A stretch of DNA of 64,000 bases from Desulfobacterium sp. Its GTDB lineage: Bacteria > Desulfobacterota > Desulfobacteria > Desulfobacterales > Desulfobacteraceae. Below, one piece after another: positions 52,772-64,000 of this stretch. The position numbers were made by a program, and so were the translations under genes. The notes beneath the pieces are model-generated. The model worked only from the letters and a program-made list of their open reading frames with translations, had not been told where the DNA came from and did not search any database. How positions within the stretch are numbered: the first letter of the stretch is position 1; every line of letters starts with the position of its first letter. The stretch spans positions 1 to 64,000 of the forward strand of contig JAEINR010000022.1 of assembly GCA_016342325.1 (NCBI GenBank), in the 5' to 3' direction.

Positions 52772-53194
52772 ATGATCAACATCACAGCAGCCAGAAAAGC
52801 CAACAAGAAAACCCTGACCCTGGACATCGCCCCCTTGATCGACATGGTGTTTATCCTGCTGATCTTCTTTTTGGTCACCACCTCCTTTGTCCGGGAGACA
52901 GGGGTGGAAGTGAACCGGCCCACCGCGTCCACGGCCATTCCCAAGGAAAATGTCACTATCCTTGTGGCCATCACCGAGACGGACGGGATATTTATCGACC
53001 ATAGGGAGATCGATCTTCGGGCGGTGCGCATCAATGTGGAACGGGCCCTTGCCGAAAAGCCGGACGGAAGCGTTGTCATCGTTGCCGACAAAAACTCCAA
53101 CACGGGAACGGCCATCAATGTCATGGACGAATGCAAACTGGCCGGGGCCAAGGATGTAAGCCTTGCGGCCAGCCAGCCTAAGGGAGCCCTTTAA
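52772..53194 (+). CDS. exbD: ExbD/TolR-family protein
   Basis: 140 aa. Single helix IAPLIDMVFILLIFFLVTTS with the essential Asp in PLIDMV near residue 25; periplasmic part with VTILVAITETDGIFIDHREI and DGSVVIVADKNSNTGTAINV. It pairs with the adjacent ExbB. Starts 12 bp after exbB, with AGGAACCC nearby. Confidence 0.92.
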   Translation: MINITAARKANKKTLTLDIAPLIDMVFILLIFFLVTTSFVRETGVEVNRPTASTAIPKENVTILVAITETDGIFIDHREIDLRAVRINVERALAEKPDGSVVIVADKNSNTGTAINVMDECKLAGAKDVSLAASQPKGAL

Positions 53195-53863
53195 GTGAAG
53201 ACACTCCGGCCATGGATCGGTGCCGCCTTTGTTTCCATTGTGCTGAACCTGCTCTTTTTCAGCCTCATGCCCCTGATGACCGACCAGGATGAGGATCTCT
53301 ACACCCGGAGCATCCCGTCCACCACAACGGTCAATGTGGTGCGTCTGAAACGCCCTGACACCGAGGTGAGGAAAAAGCAAAAAAAGCAAAAGCCCGAAGA
53401 ACAAAAACCGGAAAAACCGGTGAAGAAACAACCCCGGGCCATGTCAAAACCAAAGCCCACCCCCCTGCCCCGGCTTGATTTTCAGGTCAACCCCAATCTG
53501 CCGGCCACCCCGGGGCTGCCGGTTTTTCCCATGGAGACCGTGACCCTTGTCCCCCATCCCATGGACAACGCCTACTCGCCGGCAGAGCTGGACAACACCC
53601 TCACCCCCATTGCCCATGTACCCCCCATTTATCCCTTCCAGGCAAAGCGAAGGGGTATCCAAGGCTGGGTCAAGGTCAAGTTCCTGGTGAACAGCCAGGG
53701 CCATGTGGAACAAGTCTCCATCCTAAAATCAGACCCTGAAACCATTTTCGACCAAAGCGTCCTCAATGTCCTTCCCAAATGGCGGTTCTCCCCGGGCACC
53801 ATCGAAGGCACCAGCGTCAACACCTGGGTGGTCACCACCATCCGGTTTGAACTTGAACAATAA
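53195..53863 (+). CDS. tonB: TonB-type energy transducer
   Basis: 222 aa. N-terminal helix AAFVSIVLNLLFFSLMPLM, a Lys/Pro-rich spacer (KKQKKQKPEEQKPEKPVKK, then PRAMSKPKPTPLPR), and a C-terminal TonB domain: YPFQAKRRGIQGWVKVKFLV, then HVEQVSILKSDPETIFDQSV and PKWRFSPG. The spacer is short, as in TonB2 proteins. GTG start directly after the exbD stop. The likely client is the receptor at 47790; the receptor at 31650 could also use it. Confidence 0.92.
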   Translation: MKTLRPWIGAAFVSIVLNLLFFSLMPLMTDQDEDLYTRSIPSTTTVNVVRLKRPDTEVRKKQKKQKPEEQKPEKPVKKQPRAMSKPKPTPLPRLDFQVNPNLPATPGLPVFPMETVTLVPHPMDNAYSPAELDNTLTPIAHVPPIYPFQAKRRGIQGWVKVKFLVNSQGHVEQVSILKSDPETIFDQSVLNVLPKWRFSPGTIEGTSVNTWVVTTIRFELEQ

Positions 53864-53878
53864 TAACCAGGAGTCAGT

Positions 53879-55198
53879 GTGCAACCCAAAGGGATAATTA
53901 TATACAAACCCAGATTCACCTTGGTAATCGGCCTTGTTCTTCTCCTGGCCATACCCATGATCCCGTTTTCCCTCTCCGCCCGGAACATCCAGGATACCCT
54001 GCCCTTCTCCACCATGATCACCCTGGATCGGGCCCAAAAACTTGTCCAGGAAGAGAAGATGGACCAGGCCATGGAAATGCTGGAAGCCCATCGATCTGAA
54101 AGGAAGAACAAGGAGAAACCCGTGCATCCCTTTCTCCTGTTCACCCTTGGCAACTACTACATGGAAGCGAACAAGGCGTCAGCTGCGGCATTGTCCTATG
54201 AATCGGCCCTCAAACAGGCCCCGGATTTCGCCCCGGCATGGCTCAACCTTGCCAGGGCCCGCTATGACCTGCAACGGTTCAAGGGGGCGGGAGAGAGCTT
54301 CATCAATGGCTATGACAGGGAGGAGAAAAAAAGGGGGATCCTCCTCTACTATGCTGCCAACGCCTATTTTTCCGCCAAGGCCTACCCCGACACCCTGGTG
54401 CTGTTTGATCGACTCTTCAGGGACCACAAAGAGGAGATGAAACCCCGGTGGCGGGAGCTCCTGGTCCACGCCCTGCTGGCAGAAAACCTGCCTGAAAAAG
54501 CCTTGCCCCACATGGAGTTCCTCGCAGCCACCCTTGGGGGAAAGGTAAAGACCCAGTGGCAGGAGACCCTGCTCTACCACTACATGACCCTTAAGATGGA
54601 TGCAAAGGCCCTGGAATATGTCCAGTATCTCACCCGGGAATATCCCTTGGAGCCGCGATGGTGGAAAGGGCTTGCCCGGTTTAACCTGGACAAGAACCGC
54701 CTTAAAAAGGCCCTGGTGGCCATGACCATCTACAGCTACCTGACCCCCTTGACCGACAGCGAAACCCAGCTTTTGGCCGACCTTAATCTCCATGGGGGCA
54801 TCCCGGTCCAGGCGGTGGACCTCTTTCAAGGGCTTGCCCGGACCCAAAGCCGTCCAGGGCTTGTGAAAAAAATCGTTGCCGCCCTTCAGCAGATGAACTG
54901 CCCGGACAAGGCCCTTGAGGCCGTGGACCAGGGCATCCGCGACCATGAAACCAGCATGGAACTGAAAATGATAAAAGGTAACCTGCTCTTTGCCATGGAA
55001 CGGTACCCGGAAGCCCAGGCCTTGTTTAACAGCCTGGCCAAGGAAGATTCCTCCGGCCGGGCCTGGCTCATGCTGGGGTACAGCCAATGGAACCTGGGCG
55101 AGCTTAAGCATGCCCGCAGGGCAATGGAAAAGGCCGCCACCTTTAAGCAGCAGAAGAAAGCGGCCAGGAGGGCCTTAAAAACGCTTCCCCACTCTTAA
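53879..55198 (+). CDS. TPR-repeat protein of the TonB2 cluster
   Basis: 439 aa. N-terminal helix (LVIGLVLLLAIPMIPFSLSA) and then tetratricopeptide repeats through the whole length, e.g. HPFLLFTLGNYYMEANKASA, ALSYESALKQAPDFAPAWLN, LGYSQWNLGELKHARRAMEK. The same kind of gene closes the TonB2 cluster in Vibrio. It probably organises the complex at the periplasmic face. GTG start, 15 bp after tonB. Confidence 0.85.
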   Translation: MQPKGIIIYKPRFTLVIGLVLLLAIPMIPFSLSARNIQDTLPFSTMITLDRAQKLVQEEKMDQAMEMLEAHRSERKNKEKPVHPFLLFTLGNYYMEANKASAAALSYESALKQAPDFAPAWLNLARARYDLQRFKGAGESFINGYDREEKKRGILLYYAANAYFSAKAYPDTLVLFDRLFRDHKEEMKPRWRELLVHALLAENLPEKALPHMEFLAATLGGKVKTQWQETLLYHYMTLKMDAKALEYVQYLTREYPLEPRWWKGLARFNLDKNRLKKALVAMTIYSYLTPLTDSETQLLADLNLHGGIPVQAVDLFQGLARTQSRPGLVKKIVAALQQMNCPDKALEAVDQGIRDHETSMELKMIKGNLLFAMERYPEAQALFNSLAKEDSSGRAWLMLGYSQWNLGELKHARRAMEKAATFKQQKKAARRALKTLPHS

Positions 55199-55280
55199 CC
55201 AGGGCAACCAAGGGTCCTTCAGAGGTAAAGATATTGCCCATGCCCCGGGGGTGGAAAGCCCTGGCTTGTGATGATTTTCA

Positions 55281-55310
55281 TTGACAGGGATCCCCCAATA
55301 CCGGGATAAT
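55281..55310 (+). promoter_or_regulatory. Promoter of the trans-sulfuration enzyme gene
   Basis: TTGACA (55281-55286), 18-base spacer, GATAAT (55305-55310), 52 bp before the ATG. Close to the sigma70 consensus. Confidence 0.6.
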
Positions 55311-55362
55311 CTTTAACAAGATGTGACATCTCCATTAAACACCACCGGTAAAGGAGAGGCTT

Positions 55363-56565
55363 ATGTCAACCAAAAAAAATCGGTTCTCTGAAGAGACCAA
55401 CATCGTCCATGGCATTGATCATTCCCCCACCACCCAGGATCTGGTCGCCCCCATCCACATGACATCCACCTTTAAATTCGACGATTTCGACCATGGCGCT
55501 GGGGTGTTTGACGGCAGTCAACCGGGGTACGTATACACCCGGATCGCCAATCCCACCGTGGATTGTCTCCAGGAGAAGATAGCCCTTCTGGAAGGGGGAG
55601 CGGCGGCCATCGCAACAGCGTCGGGCATGGCGGCCATTGCCGCCGTCACCATGACCCTGGCTGGCCCTAACGATAATTTTATTGCCTGCAATTCCGTGTA
55701 CGGCGGGACCTTTGCCCTGTTCAACGACCATTTGCGAAAATTCAATATATCCCCCCGTTTCGTCTCCCCGGGGAAGGCCAACGTCATCGACCGGGTGGCA
55801 TCCCTTATGGACAGCAATACCCGGTTCATGTTTGTCGAAACCCCGGCAAATCCCACCCTTGCCATCATCAACATCGAACTGTGGGCCTACCTTGCCGATC
55901 AGTACCAGATTCCCCTGGTGGTGGACAACACCTTTGCCAGCCCCTATCTCCAGAAACCCCTTGATTTGGGCGCCCGGATCGTGATCCATTCCGCCACTAA
56001 ATACTTGGGCGGCCACGGGGATATCATCGGCGGCATCGTGGTCGGGGAAAAGGCCATGGTCCAGCACATCAAGACCGAGTACATGGACCACTTCGGACCG
56101 GTCATGAGTCCCTTCAACGCTTGGTTGATCCTCAGGGGCCTGAAAACCCTGGCCATTCGAATGGACAGGCACAGCACCACGGCACTCAAGATCGCCCTGG
56201 GGCTTGAAAATCATCCAAAGATCAGCCAGGTCTACTACCCGGGCCTTGAATCCCACCCGGACCACCAAGTGGCAAAAAAACAGATGAAAATGTTCAGCGG
56301 CATCCTGGGGTTTGATCTCAAGGGGGGCAGGCCGTCGGCCAAAACCCTTCTCAACAACGTAAAACTGTGTACCCTGGCCGTGAGCCTCGGGGATTGCGAT
56401 ACCCTGATCCAGCATCCCGCCTCCATGACCCACTCCACTTACTCAGAAAAGGATCTCAAGGCAGCCGGTATCGACCAGGGCCTGGTGCGGCTATCCCTGG
56501 GACTGGAACACCCGGACGACATCATGGACGACCTTGAAAATGCCCTTGACGCCATTGAAGGGTGA
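55363..56565 (+). CDS. PLP-dependent trans-sulfuration enzyme (methionine gamma-lyase / cystathionine gamma-synthase family)
   Basis: 400 aa Cys/Met metabolism enzyme. YTRIANPTVDCLQEKIALLE, GAAAIATASGMAAIAAVTMT, VYGGTFALFNDHLRKFNI, VVDNTFASPYLQKPLDLGAR and the PLP Lys in IHSATKYLGGHGD near residue 212; the C-terminus MTHSTYSEKDLKAAGI is standard. The active-site Cys that marks classical methionine gamma-lyases (as I recall) is not present at VYGGTF, so lyase versus synthase is unresolved. Single gene with its own promoter, followed by a convergent ABC operon. Confidence 0.88.
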   Translation: MSTKKNRFSEETNIVHGIDHSPTTQDLVAPIHMTSTFKFDDFDHGAGVFDGSQPGYVYTRIANPTVDCLQEKIALLEGGAAAIATASGMAAIAAVTMTLAGPNDNFIACNSVYGGTFALFNDHLRKFNISPRFVSPGKANVIDRVASLMDSNTRFMFVETPANPTLAIINIELWAYLADQYQIPLVVDNTFASPYLQKPLDLGARIVIHSATKYLGGHGDIIGGIVVGEKAMVQHIKTEYMDHFGPVMSPFNAWLILRGLKTLAIRMDRHSTTALKIALGLENHPKISQVYYPGLESHPDHQVAKKQMKMFSGILGFDLKGGRPSAKTLLNNVKLCTLAVSLGDCDTLIQHPASMTHSTYSEKDLKAAGIDQGLVRLSLGLEHPDDIMDDLENALDAIEG

Positions 56566-56577
56566 CCGCTGCCAGGG

Positions 56578-57315
56578 CTAGAGAATCTGGCTGAGAAAGG
56601 CCTCTGTCCTGTCCCACTGGGGATGGGTGAAAAAGGTCTCAGGATCGTTTTCCTCCACGATCTCACCTGTATCCATGAAGATCACCCGGTCGGCTACCTT
56701 TCGGGCAAACCCCATCTCGTGGGTGACGCAGATCATGGTGATCCCCTCCCCTGCCAGCTGCTGGATTACGTCCAGCACCTCCTTGATCATCTCCGGATCC
56801 AGGGCCGAAGTGGGCTCGTCAAAGAGCAGGATCTCAGGATTCATGCACAGGGCCCTTGCAATGGCCACCCGCTGCTGCTGGCCACCGGAGAGCTGGCCCG
56901 GATACTTTAGGGCCTGGTCTCGAAGCTGTACCCGGTCCAAGTGCTCCATGGCAAGGGATTCAGCCTTTTTTTTGGACATTTTGCGCACCCAGCAGGGGGC
57001 AAGGGTCAGGTTCTCCAGTATGGTCAGGTGGGGAAAGAGATCAAATTGCTGGAACACCATGCCCACTTCCCTGCGAATGCCGGCAATATTCTTCATCCGG
57101 TTGGTGAGTTCCATGCCCTTGACCCGGATGGTTCCGGCCTGGTGCTCCTCGATTCGGTTGATACACCGGATCAGGGTGGACTTGCCGGAACCGGACGGCC
57201 CGCAGATCACGATCACTTCGCCACTGTACACACGTAAGTTGATGTTCTTGAGCACATGGAAATTGCCGTACCACTTGTTCAGGTCCGTGATCTCGATTAC
57301 CGGTGTGTTGCCCAT
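56578..57315 (-). CDS. aapP: Polar amino-acid ABC transporter ATPase (AapP/GlnQ type)
   Basis: 245 aa from the ATG at 57315 (GGAGAAG upstream; the open frame continues further back through the permease gene). Walker [15 protein letters not shown] near residue 40, signature [20 protein letters not shown] near 145, Walker [17 protein letters not shown], and [20 protein letters not shown]. Last gene of a complete aap operon; the only amino-acid ABC ATPase in the window and so a candidate partner for the ATPase-less transporter at 1.3-2.8 kb. Confidence 0.93.
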   Translation of the reverse strand: MGNTPVIEITDLNKWYGNFHVLKNINLRVYSGEVIVICGPSGSGKSTLIRCINRIEEHQAGTIRVKGMELTNRMKNIAGIRREVGMVFQQFDLFPHLTILENLTLAPCWVRKMSKKKAESLAMEHLDRVQLRDQALKYPGQLSGGQQQRVAIARALCMNPEILLFDEPTSALDPEMIKEVLDVIQQLAGEGITMICVTHEMGFARKVADRVIFMDTGEIVEENDPETFFTHPQWDRTEAFLSQIL

Positions 57316-57326
57316 TGTCTTCTCCA

Positions 57327-58424
57327 TTACCATTGGTTTCGCCTCTCGATGGATTGCCCATAACGGCTCATGGAGAAACAGATTATCCAGTAGACAAAGG
57401 CGCAAAACACGTAGGCCTCTGCATCGTATCCCAGCCATTTGGGATCCTGGGACGACGCCTTGACCATGCCCAGAAAATCCAAAAGGCCCACGATAATCAC
57501 AAGGGAAGTGTCCTTGAACAGGGCCACGCACCTTCCGATAAGGGAGGGCACTACATGGCGCAGGGCCTGGGGAAGCACCACAAACACCGTGGTTTGCCAG
57601 GGTTTGAGTCCCAGGGACCCTGCCGCCTCAAACTGGCCCACCGGGATCGCCTGGAGTCCCCCCCGGACCACCTCGGCAATGTAGGCGGAGGAGAAGAGGA
57701 TCATACCGATCTGGACCCTCAGCAGATTGTTGATGTTCACGCCCTGGGGAAGAAAAATAGGCAGCATCACCGACGCCATGAACAGGATAGTGATCAGGGG
57801 CACCCCGCGGACGCACTCGATGATCCCGGTGCAAAGGGTCCGGACCACGGCCAGCCGTGATCTTCGGCCCAGGGCCAACAGGATGCCAAAGGGAAGGGAC
57901 AACAGGATCCCAATGACGGCAAGCCCCATGCTGAGCATGAGACCGCCCCAGAGGGACTGCTCCACTTTGGGCAGGCCAAAGCCGCCGTTAATGATGAAGA
58001 AAAGCCCCACCGGCAGGGTGTACCACAGGAGAATGAGAAGCCGGGTGGAAAGCTTTCTTGCCACGGTCACCACTGACAGAATGCCCATAATAACAGCCAC
58101 GGCCATGGGACGCCAAAGCTGTTCCCCGGGATAGAGCCCCACCATGAGGACCCTGAACTTGTTGACGATAAAGGCCCAGCAGGCCCCCTCGTGTTCCGGG
58201 GACGGCGTAAGCCAGGACGCATCCAGGAATGCCCAGGAGACCAGGGGAGGCAGTACCTTGCACAAAAAGGCAAGGGCCAACACGGTCAGCACCGAGTTAA
58301 ATGACGTGTTGAATAAATTAATGCGCATCCAGCCGATGATACCGGAGGCGACCAGGGGAGGCGCCTTGTCCGGACGGGGTACAAATGTCTTAAGCCCTAG
58401 GGGCGTGAGAGTTGCTGTTTCCAA
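57327..58424 (-). CDS. aapM: Polar amino-acid ABC permease (AapM type)
   Basis: 365 aa membrane protein of the AapM type, with a long N-terminal part and the EAA loop [20 protein letters not shown] near residue 285. Other landmarks: [20 protein letters not shown] near 225 and [20 protein letters not shown]. It overlaps nothing on the left and begins 3 bp after the AapQ-type gene. Confidence 0.9.
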   Translation of the reverse strand: METATLTPLGLKTFVPRPDKAPPLVASGIIGWMRINLFNTSFNSVLTVLALAFLCKVLPPLVSWAFLDASWLTPSPEHEGACWAFIVNKFRVLMVGLYPGEQLWRPMAVAVIMGILSVVTVARKLSTRLLILLWYTLPVGLFFIINGGFGLPKVEQSLWGGLMLSMGLAVIGILLSLPFGILLALGRRSRLAVVRTLCTGIIECVRGVPLITILFMASVMLPIFLPQGVNINNLLRVQIGMILFSSAYIAEVVRGGLQAIPVGQFEAAGSLGLKPWQTTVFVVLPQALRHVVPSLIGRCVALFKDTSLVIIVGLLDFLGMVKASSQDPKWLGYDAEAYVFCAFVYWIICFSMSRYGQSIERRNQW

Positions 58425-58427
58425 TGC

Positions 58428-59588
58428 TTACCTACCGATCAGCTGAACCCTTGAGTTCAGCCAGTTCATTACAAGGGAGATAAAGAGGTTGATGGTCATA
58501 TAGACCCCCATCCACATGGCGATGATCTCAATGGCCTGGTCGTTCTGGCCGATGATGGTGCCGCCCACGGAGACCATGTCAGGATACCCGATGGCAACGG
58601 CCAGGGAGGAGTTCTTGACAAGGCTTGCATAGTCGTTGGTGGTGGAGGGAATGATCACCCGCAGGGCCTGGGGCAGCACGATGCGTCGCATGGTGAGCGC
58701 CTGGCTCAGTCCCAGGGCCTTGGATGCGTTGATCTGCCCCGGGTCCACGGACTGGATACCGCTCCTGACGTTCTCGCCAATAAAGGCGGCGGTGTAAAGG
58801 ATGATCCCCGTCATCAAGGCGGAAAACTCCGGCCGGATCACAAGCCCACCGCGAAAATTGAACCCCTTGAGAACGGCATGCTCCATGGTCACAGGGGATC
58901 CTGCCATGAAAAACACCGCCAAAGGCAACACGACCGCAGTAACGAGGCCCAGACTAAATCCCGGAATCACCCTGCCTGTCCTGTCATGGATACGCCTGGC
59001 CATCCCTATAATCACCATGGCCCCGAGAATGCCCACCACAAGGGCGACCATAACGGCAGCCATGCCCGGCTCGAACACGGGTCTGGGAAGATATATCCCC
59101 CGGTTATTGAGAAAAAAACCGGCCAGGGGCATGAGGCTCTTTTTGGGCACCGGCAATGCCGCAAGAACAATGGTGTAGGCGAAAAACAGGGTGAGCAACA
59201 GGGGAATGTTTCTCAACACCTCCACATAGATCTCGGCAAGCTTTGAGACGAGCCAGTTGCTCGAGACCCTGGCAACGCCGATGATAATCCCCAGAAGGGT
59301 GGATAGAATGATGCCGATGACGGACACGAACACCGTGTTGATGAGCCCCATGAAAAAGGCATAGCCATAGGTGTCTGCCGGTGTGTAGGGCAGGAGAGAA
59401 TTGCTGATGGGCATGCCCGATTCAAGGGAAAGGAACCCGAACCCGGAAGCGATGTTTCTGGCTGCCAGGTTTGCCTGGGTATTGGTTAGAAGCCCATGGC
59501 AGCCATATAAGATCACACCCAGCACCGCCATCTGCAGGGCCATGTTTTTCAAATTGTCTTTTGTCAGGAAAAATGCAGCTCTTTTCAA
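58428..59588 (-). CDS. aapQ: Polar amino-acid ABC permease (AapQ type)
   Basis: 386 aa. Landmarks of AapQ permeases: YAFFMGLINTVFVSVIGIIL near residue 75, EVLRNIPLLLTLFFAYTIVL near 122, AAFIGENVRSGIQSVDPGQI and the EAA loop NASKALGLSQALTMRRIVLP near 275. It forms a heterodimeric pore with the AapM-type protein. A terminator lies between it and the binding-protein gene, so it depends on read-through. Confidence 0.9.
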   Translation of the reverse strand: MKRAAFFLTKDNLKNMALQMAVLGVILYGCHGLLTNTQANLAARNIASGFGFLSLESGMPISNSLLPYTPADTYGYAFFMGLINTVFVSVIGIILSTLLGIIIGVARVSSNWLVSKLAEIYVEVLRNIPLLLTLFFAYTIVLAALPVPKKSLMPLAGFFLNNRGIYLPRPVFEPGMAAVMVALVVGILGAMVIIGMARRIHDRTGRVIPGFSLGLVTAVVLPLAVFFMAGSPVTMEHAVLKGFNFRGGLVIRPEFSALMTGIILYTAAFIGENVRSGIQSVDPGQINASKALGLSQALTMRRIVLPQALRVIIPSTTNDYASLVKNSSLAVAIGYPDMVSVGGTIIGQNDQAIEIIAMWMGVYMTINLFISLVMNWLNSRVQLIGR

Positions 59589-59605
59589 TGGATACGCCTG
59601 TCTGT

Positions 59606-59643
59606 TAAAAAAACAGCCAGGGACTTAAACACGTCCCTGGCTG
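59606..59643 (-). terminator. Intra-operon terminator between aapJ and aapQ
   Basis: On the minus strand CAGCCAGGGAC / GTCCCTGGCTG, 11-bp stem, 8-base loop, then TTTTTTT. Partial read-through would give more binding protein than permease, a common arrangement. Confidence 0.8.
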
Positions 59644-59701
59644 CAGGGTTATCGCTCCTCGCCTAGGAATTGAATCTTTTTTTAATATCATTGGTAGAGC
59701 A

Positions 59702-59780
59702 GGTATCAATTCCCGTGGAAACATTTAGCTTTTCAGCTCTGATTTTCGCGCTTTTTGGGTTCCGGCTTGTCCAGGTTCTG
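59702..59780 (+). repeat. Dispersed repeat, copy R5 (internally deleted)
   Basis: GGTATCAATT, AGCTCTGATTTTCGCG, then directly GGGTTCCGGCTTGTCCAGG; about 28 bp of the middle of the family consensus are missing. It lies in the aapJ-aapQ gap. Confidence 0.6.
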
Positions 59781-59788
59781 ATAATGGT

Positions 59789-60808
59789 CTATCGAATGGG
59801 AAGGGCGTAGTGCTGTCCGCCCTTTGTCCAGAGGTTATTGATGCCCCTGGGAATGTTCAGCTGGGTGTCGGGACCAAAATGGCGTTGATAAATCTCACCG
59901 TAGTTGCCCACGGTCTGGATGGCCCGCACCATCCAATCCTTGTCAAGGCCGAGATAGGAACCGGTGTCCCCGGACTTACCCAGCATGCGCTGGACAACGG
60001 GGTTCTTGGAGGTTTCCTTGATCTTCAGGACATTGGCCTTTGTTATGCCATGCTCTTCAGCAGCGATCAGGCCGTTGGTCACCCAGGTTACGATATCCTT
60101 CCACTGGTTGTCACCGTGGCGGACCAGGGGGGACAGGGGCTCTTTGGAGAGCACCTCTGGCAGGATGAGGTGATCTGCGGGCTTAGCAAGGGTGGATCGA
60201 AGGGCGGCCAGCTGGCTGATATCGGTAGTAAATACGTCGCAACGGCCGGAAGCATATGCGTTCAGCGCCTCTTTTTTGCCGTCAAACACAACAATTTCAA
60301 ACTTGATGTTGTTGGCCCTTGCAAAATCAGCCACATTGAGCTCTGAGGTGGTTCCGGCGGTGACGCACACGGACGCGCCGTCAAGGTCCTTTGCCGATGT
60401 AACCCCCATGGCTTTTGGAATCATAAACCCCTGGCCGTCGTAAAAAACAATGGTGGTAAAATCAACCCCCTGCTTTGCGTCCCGCTTCAATGTCCAGGTG
60501 GTGGTCCTGGAGGTAAGGTCCACCTGGCCCGAGGAAACGGCAACAATTTTTTGCTTGGATGCCAGGGATACAAATTTGATTTTCTCTCCGTCCTTGAGCA
60601 CAGCAGCCGCAACAGCCCTGGCCATGTCCACGTCAAATCCCACCCATCTGCCGCTGGAGTCAGGGATGGAAAATCCGGGAACCCCTTCACTGATGCCGCA
60701 GTTCAACACGCCCCTGGCCTTGACATCCTCAAGGGTTGTGGCCAGGCCCGTGGATCCAAGGGCCAAAAACGATACACATAGAAACACAACGATTCGCTTT
60801 AAATACAT
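59789..60808 (-). CDS. aapJ: Polar amino-acid ABC binding protein (AapJ type)
   Basis: 339 aa from the ATG at 60808 (AAAGGAATGGAA upstream). Signal peptide (IVVFLCVSFLALGSTGLATT). AapJ-type features: VLNCGISEGVPGFSIPDSSG, GFDVDMARAVAAAVLKDGEK, VDLTSRTTTWTLKRDAKQGV with DFTTIVFYDGQGFMIP, and AYASGRCDVFTTDISQLAAL. Longer than GlnH-type proteins, as usual for AapJ. It is the first gene of the aapJQMP operon, with a promoter at 60894-60922 and an inverted repeat between that and the start. Confidence 0.92.
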   Translation of the reverse strand: MYLKRIVVFLCVSFLALGSTGLATTLEDVKARGVLNCGISEGVPGFSIPDSSGRWVGFDVDMARAVAAAVLKDGEKIKFVSLASKQKIVAVSSGQVDLTSRTTTWTLKRDAKQGVDFTTIVFYDGQGFMIPKAMGVTSAKDLDGASVCVTAGTTSELNVADFARANNIKFEIVVFDGKKEALNAYASGRCDVFTTDISQLAALRSTLAKPADHLILPEVLSKEPLSPLVRHGDNQWKDIVTWVTNGLIAAEEHGITKANVLKIKETSKNPVVQRMLGKSGDTGSYLGLDKDWMVRAIQTVGNYGEIYQRHFGPDTQLNIPRGINNLWTKGGQHYALPIR

Positions 60809-60855
60809 TTCCATTCCTTTACGTTTCAAAAGTTGTTCTAGTTAAAAAAACCTAT

Positions 60856-60869
60856 GTATAGAACTATAC
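60856..60869. promoter_or_regulatory. Inverted repeat, possible operator of the aap operon
   Basis: GTATAG-AA-CTATAC, downstream of the aapJ -10 box, in the leader. Confidence 0.35.
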
Positions 60870-60893
60870 CTGTCTAGCGGAAACACAGTGTGT

Positions 60894-60922
60894 GTCTAAT
60901 ACGCGGCCAGCGCCCCTGTCAA
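60894..60922 (-). promoter_or_regulatory. Probable promoter of the aapJQMP operon
   Basis: On the minus strand TTGACA (60917-60922), 17-base spacer, TTAGAC (60894-60899). Confidence 0.45.
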
Positions 60923-60982
60923 TATTTAATTATTTTTAAGAAATCAATGCATTTAAAAAATGGCTTAAACGGCTTTTCGTTT

Positions 60983-61051
60983 CTTGGCTCTAATTTTTCC
61001 GTTATTTTGGCAAGAGAATCAACATAACGATTTCGTTCTGGCTTGTCCTGC
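60983..61051 (+). repeat. Dispersed repeat, copy R6
   Basis: TTGGCTCTAATTTTTCCGTT, ATTTTGGCAAGAGAATCAAC, then a hairpin AACGA-TT-TCGTT and TCTGGCTTGTCC. The hairpin arms differ from R4 but still pair, as expected if RNA or cruciform structure matters. The 327-bp aapJ-gyrB gap otherwise holds the aap promoter, its inverted repeat and the gyrB terminator. Confidence 0.65.
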
Positions 61052-61065
61052 CCATGGGGATAAAC

Positions 61066-61101
61066 AAAAAAAAGCAGTGGAAGGCGATTCCACTGCTTTT
61101 T
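61066..61101. terminator. Terminator downstream of gyrB
   Basis: AAAAGCAGTGGAA / TTCCACTGCTTTT stem, loop GGCGA, A-run on the left and T-run on the right, so it can act on either strand. It lies 35 bp past the gyrB stop. Confidence 0.8.
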
Positions 61102-61135
61102 CATGGGTTTTCATTTTAACTGTTACAGCAAGGGA

Positions 61136-64000
<2,865 letters not shown>

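Overview
The window looks like a stretch of chromosome from a strictly anaerobic, motile, metabolically versatile Desulfobacteraceae-type bacterium (Desulfobacterium autotrophicum-like). This is inferred from the gene repertoire: acyl-CoA oxidation linked to ETF, a ferredoxin-domain nitroreductase, anaerobic-type cobalamin genes (cbiD/cbiA/cbiC), many chemoreceptors and TonB-linked uptake. No tRNA, rRNA, CRISPR array, phage or intact insertion sequence was seen. The right end carries gyrB and the 3' part of dnaN on the minus strand, so oriC and dnaA probably lie just beyond base 64000.

Layout. 0.2-2.8 kb: a KamA-type radical-SAM aminomutase with an amino-acid ABC binding protein and permease but no ATPase. 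2.8-4.8 kb: an ECF sigma / zinc anti-sigma / secreted-protein operon. 4.9-6.1 kb: gene decay (AraC remnant, FMN-reductase remnant) beside a marR gene. 6.3-10.7 kb: universal stress protein, etfBA and pncB. 10.7-13.8 kb: a large orphan Cache/PAS histidine kinase. 14.1-21.5 kb: a TetR-linked operon of histidine phosphatase, ACAD10/11-like acyl-CoA dehydrogenase, APH-type kinase, 3-hydroxyacyl-CoA dehydrogenase, SDR and a second large acyl-CoA dehydrogenase. 21.7-31.1 kb: nitroreductase, two chemoreceptors, a hydrolase and two sensor kinases. 31.1-33.8 kb: YfiR-like protein and TonB receptor, continuous with those kinases. 34-37.8 kb: nth-cbiD-cbiA-cbiC. 38-42.7 kb: a CZB chemoreceptor, alaC, a SpoU RNA methyltransferase and rlmN. 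42.8-55.2 kb: MerR-methyltransferase fusion, second methyltransferase, a 19-residue Cys/His peptide, a fused EcfA-EcfA'-EcfT protein, a putative S component, a TonB receptor and a complete TonB2/TtpC energising system with DUF3450 and TPR partners. 55.4-60.8 kb: a PLP trans-sulfuration enzyme and a full aapJQMP amino-acid ABC operon. 61-64 kb: gyrB and dnaN.

How the genes may work together. A palindrome, CGAACGTTCG, followed by the same flank stands in front of etfB and in front of the phosphatase-ACAD operon, which encodes its own TetR. This suggests one TetR regulon joining an acyl-CoA pathway to its electron carrier. A kinase next to an ACAD10/11-type dehydrogenase resembles the LvaA/LvaC 4-hydroxyacyl-CoA route of Pseudomonas and the ACAD10/11 route of mammals, so an anaerobic 4-hydroxyacid pathway is the leading hypothesis. 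The 42.8-55.2 kb locus reads as a dedicated outer- plus inner-membrane importer for an unknown ligand.

Small-scale structure. The etf operon has been remodelled by a 71-bp and a 44-bp tandem duplication, making tiny ORFs chained by ATGA overlaps. A dispersed intergenic repeat of about 70-100 bp, containing GTTATTTTGGCAAG and GGCTTGTCC, occurs six or seven times. cbiD carries a triplicated 42-bp repeat that adds a Cys/His-rich tail.
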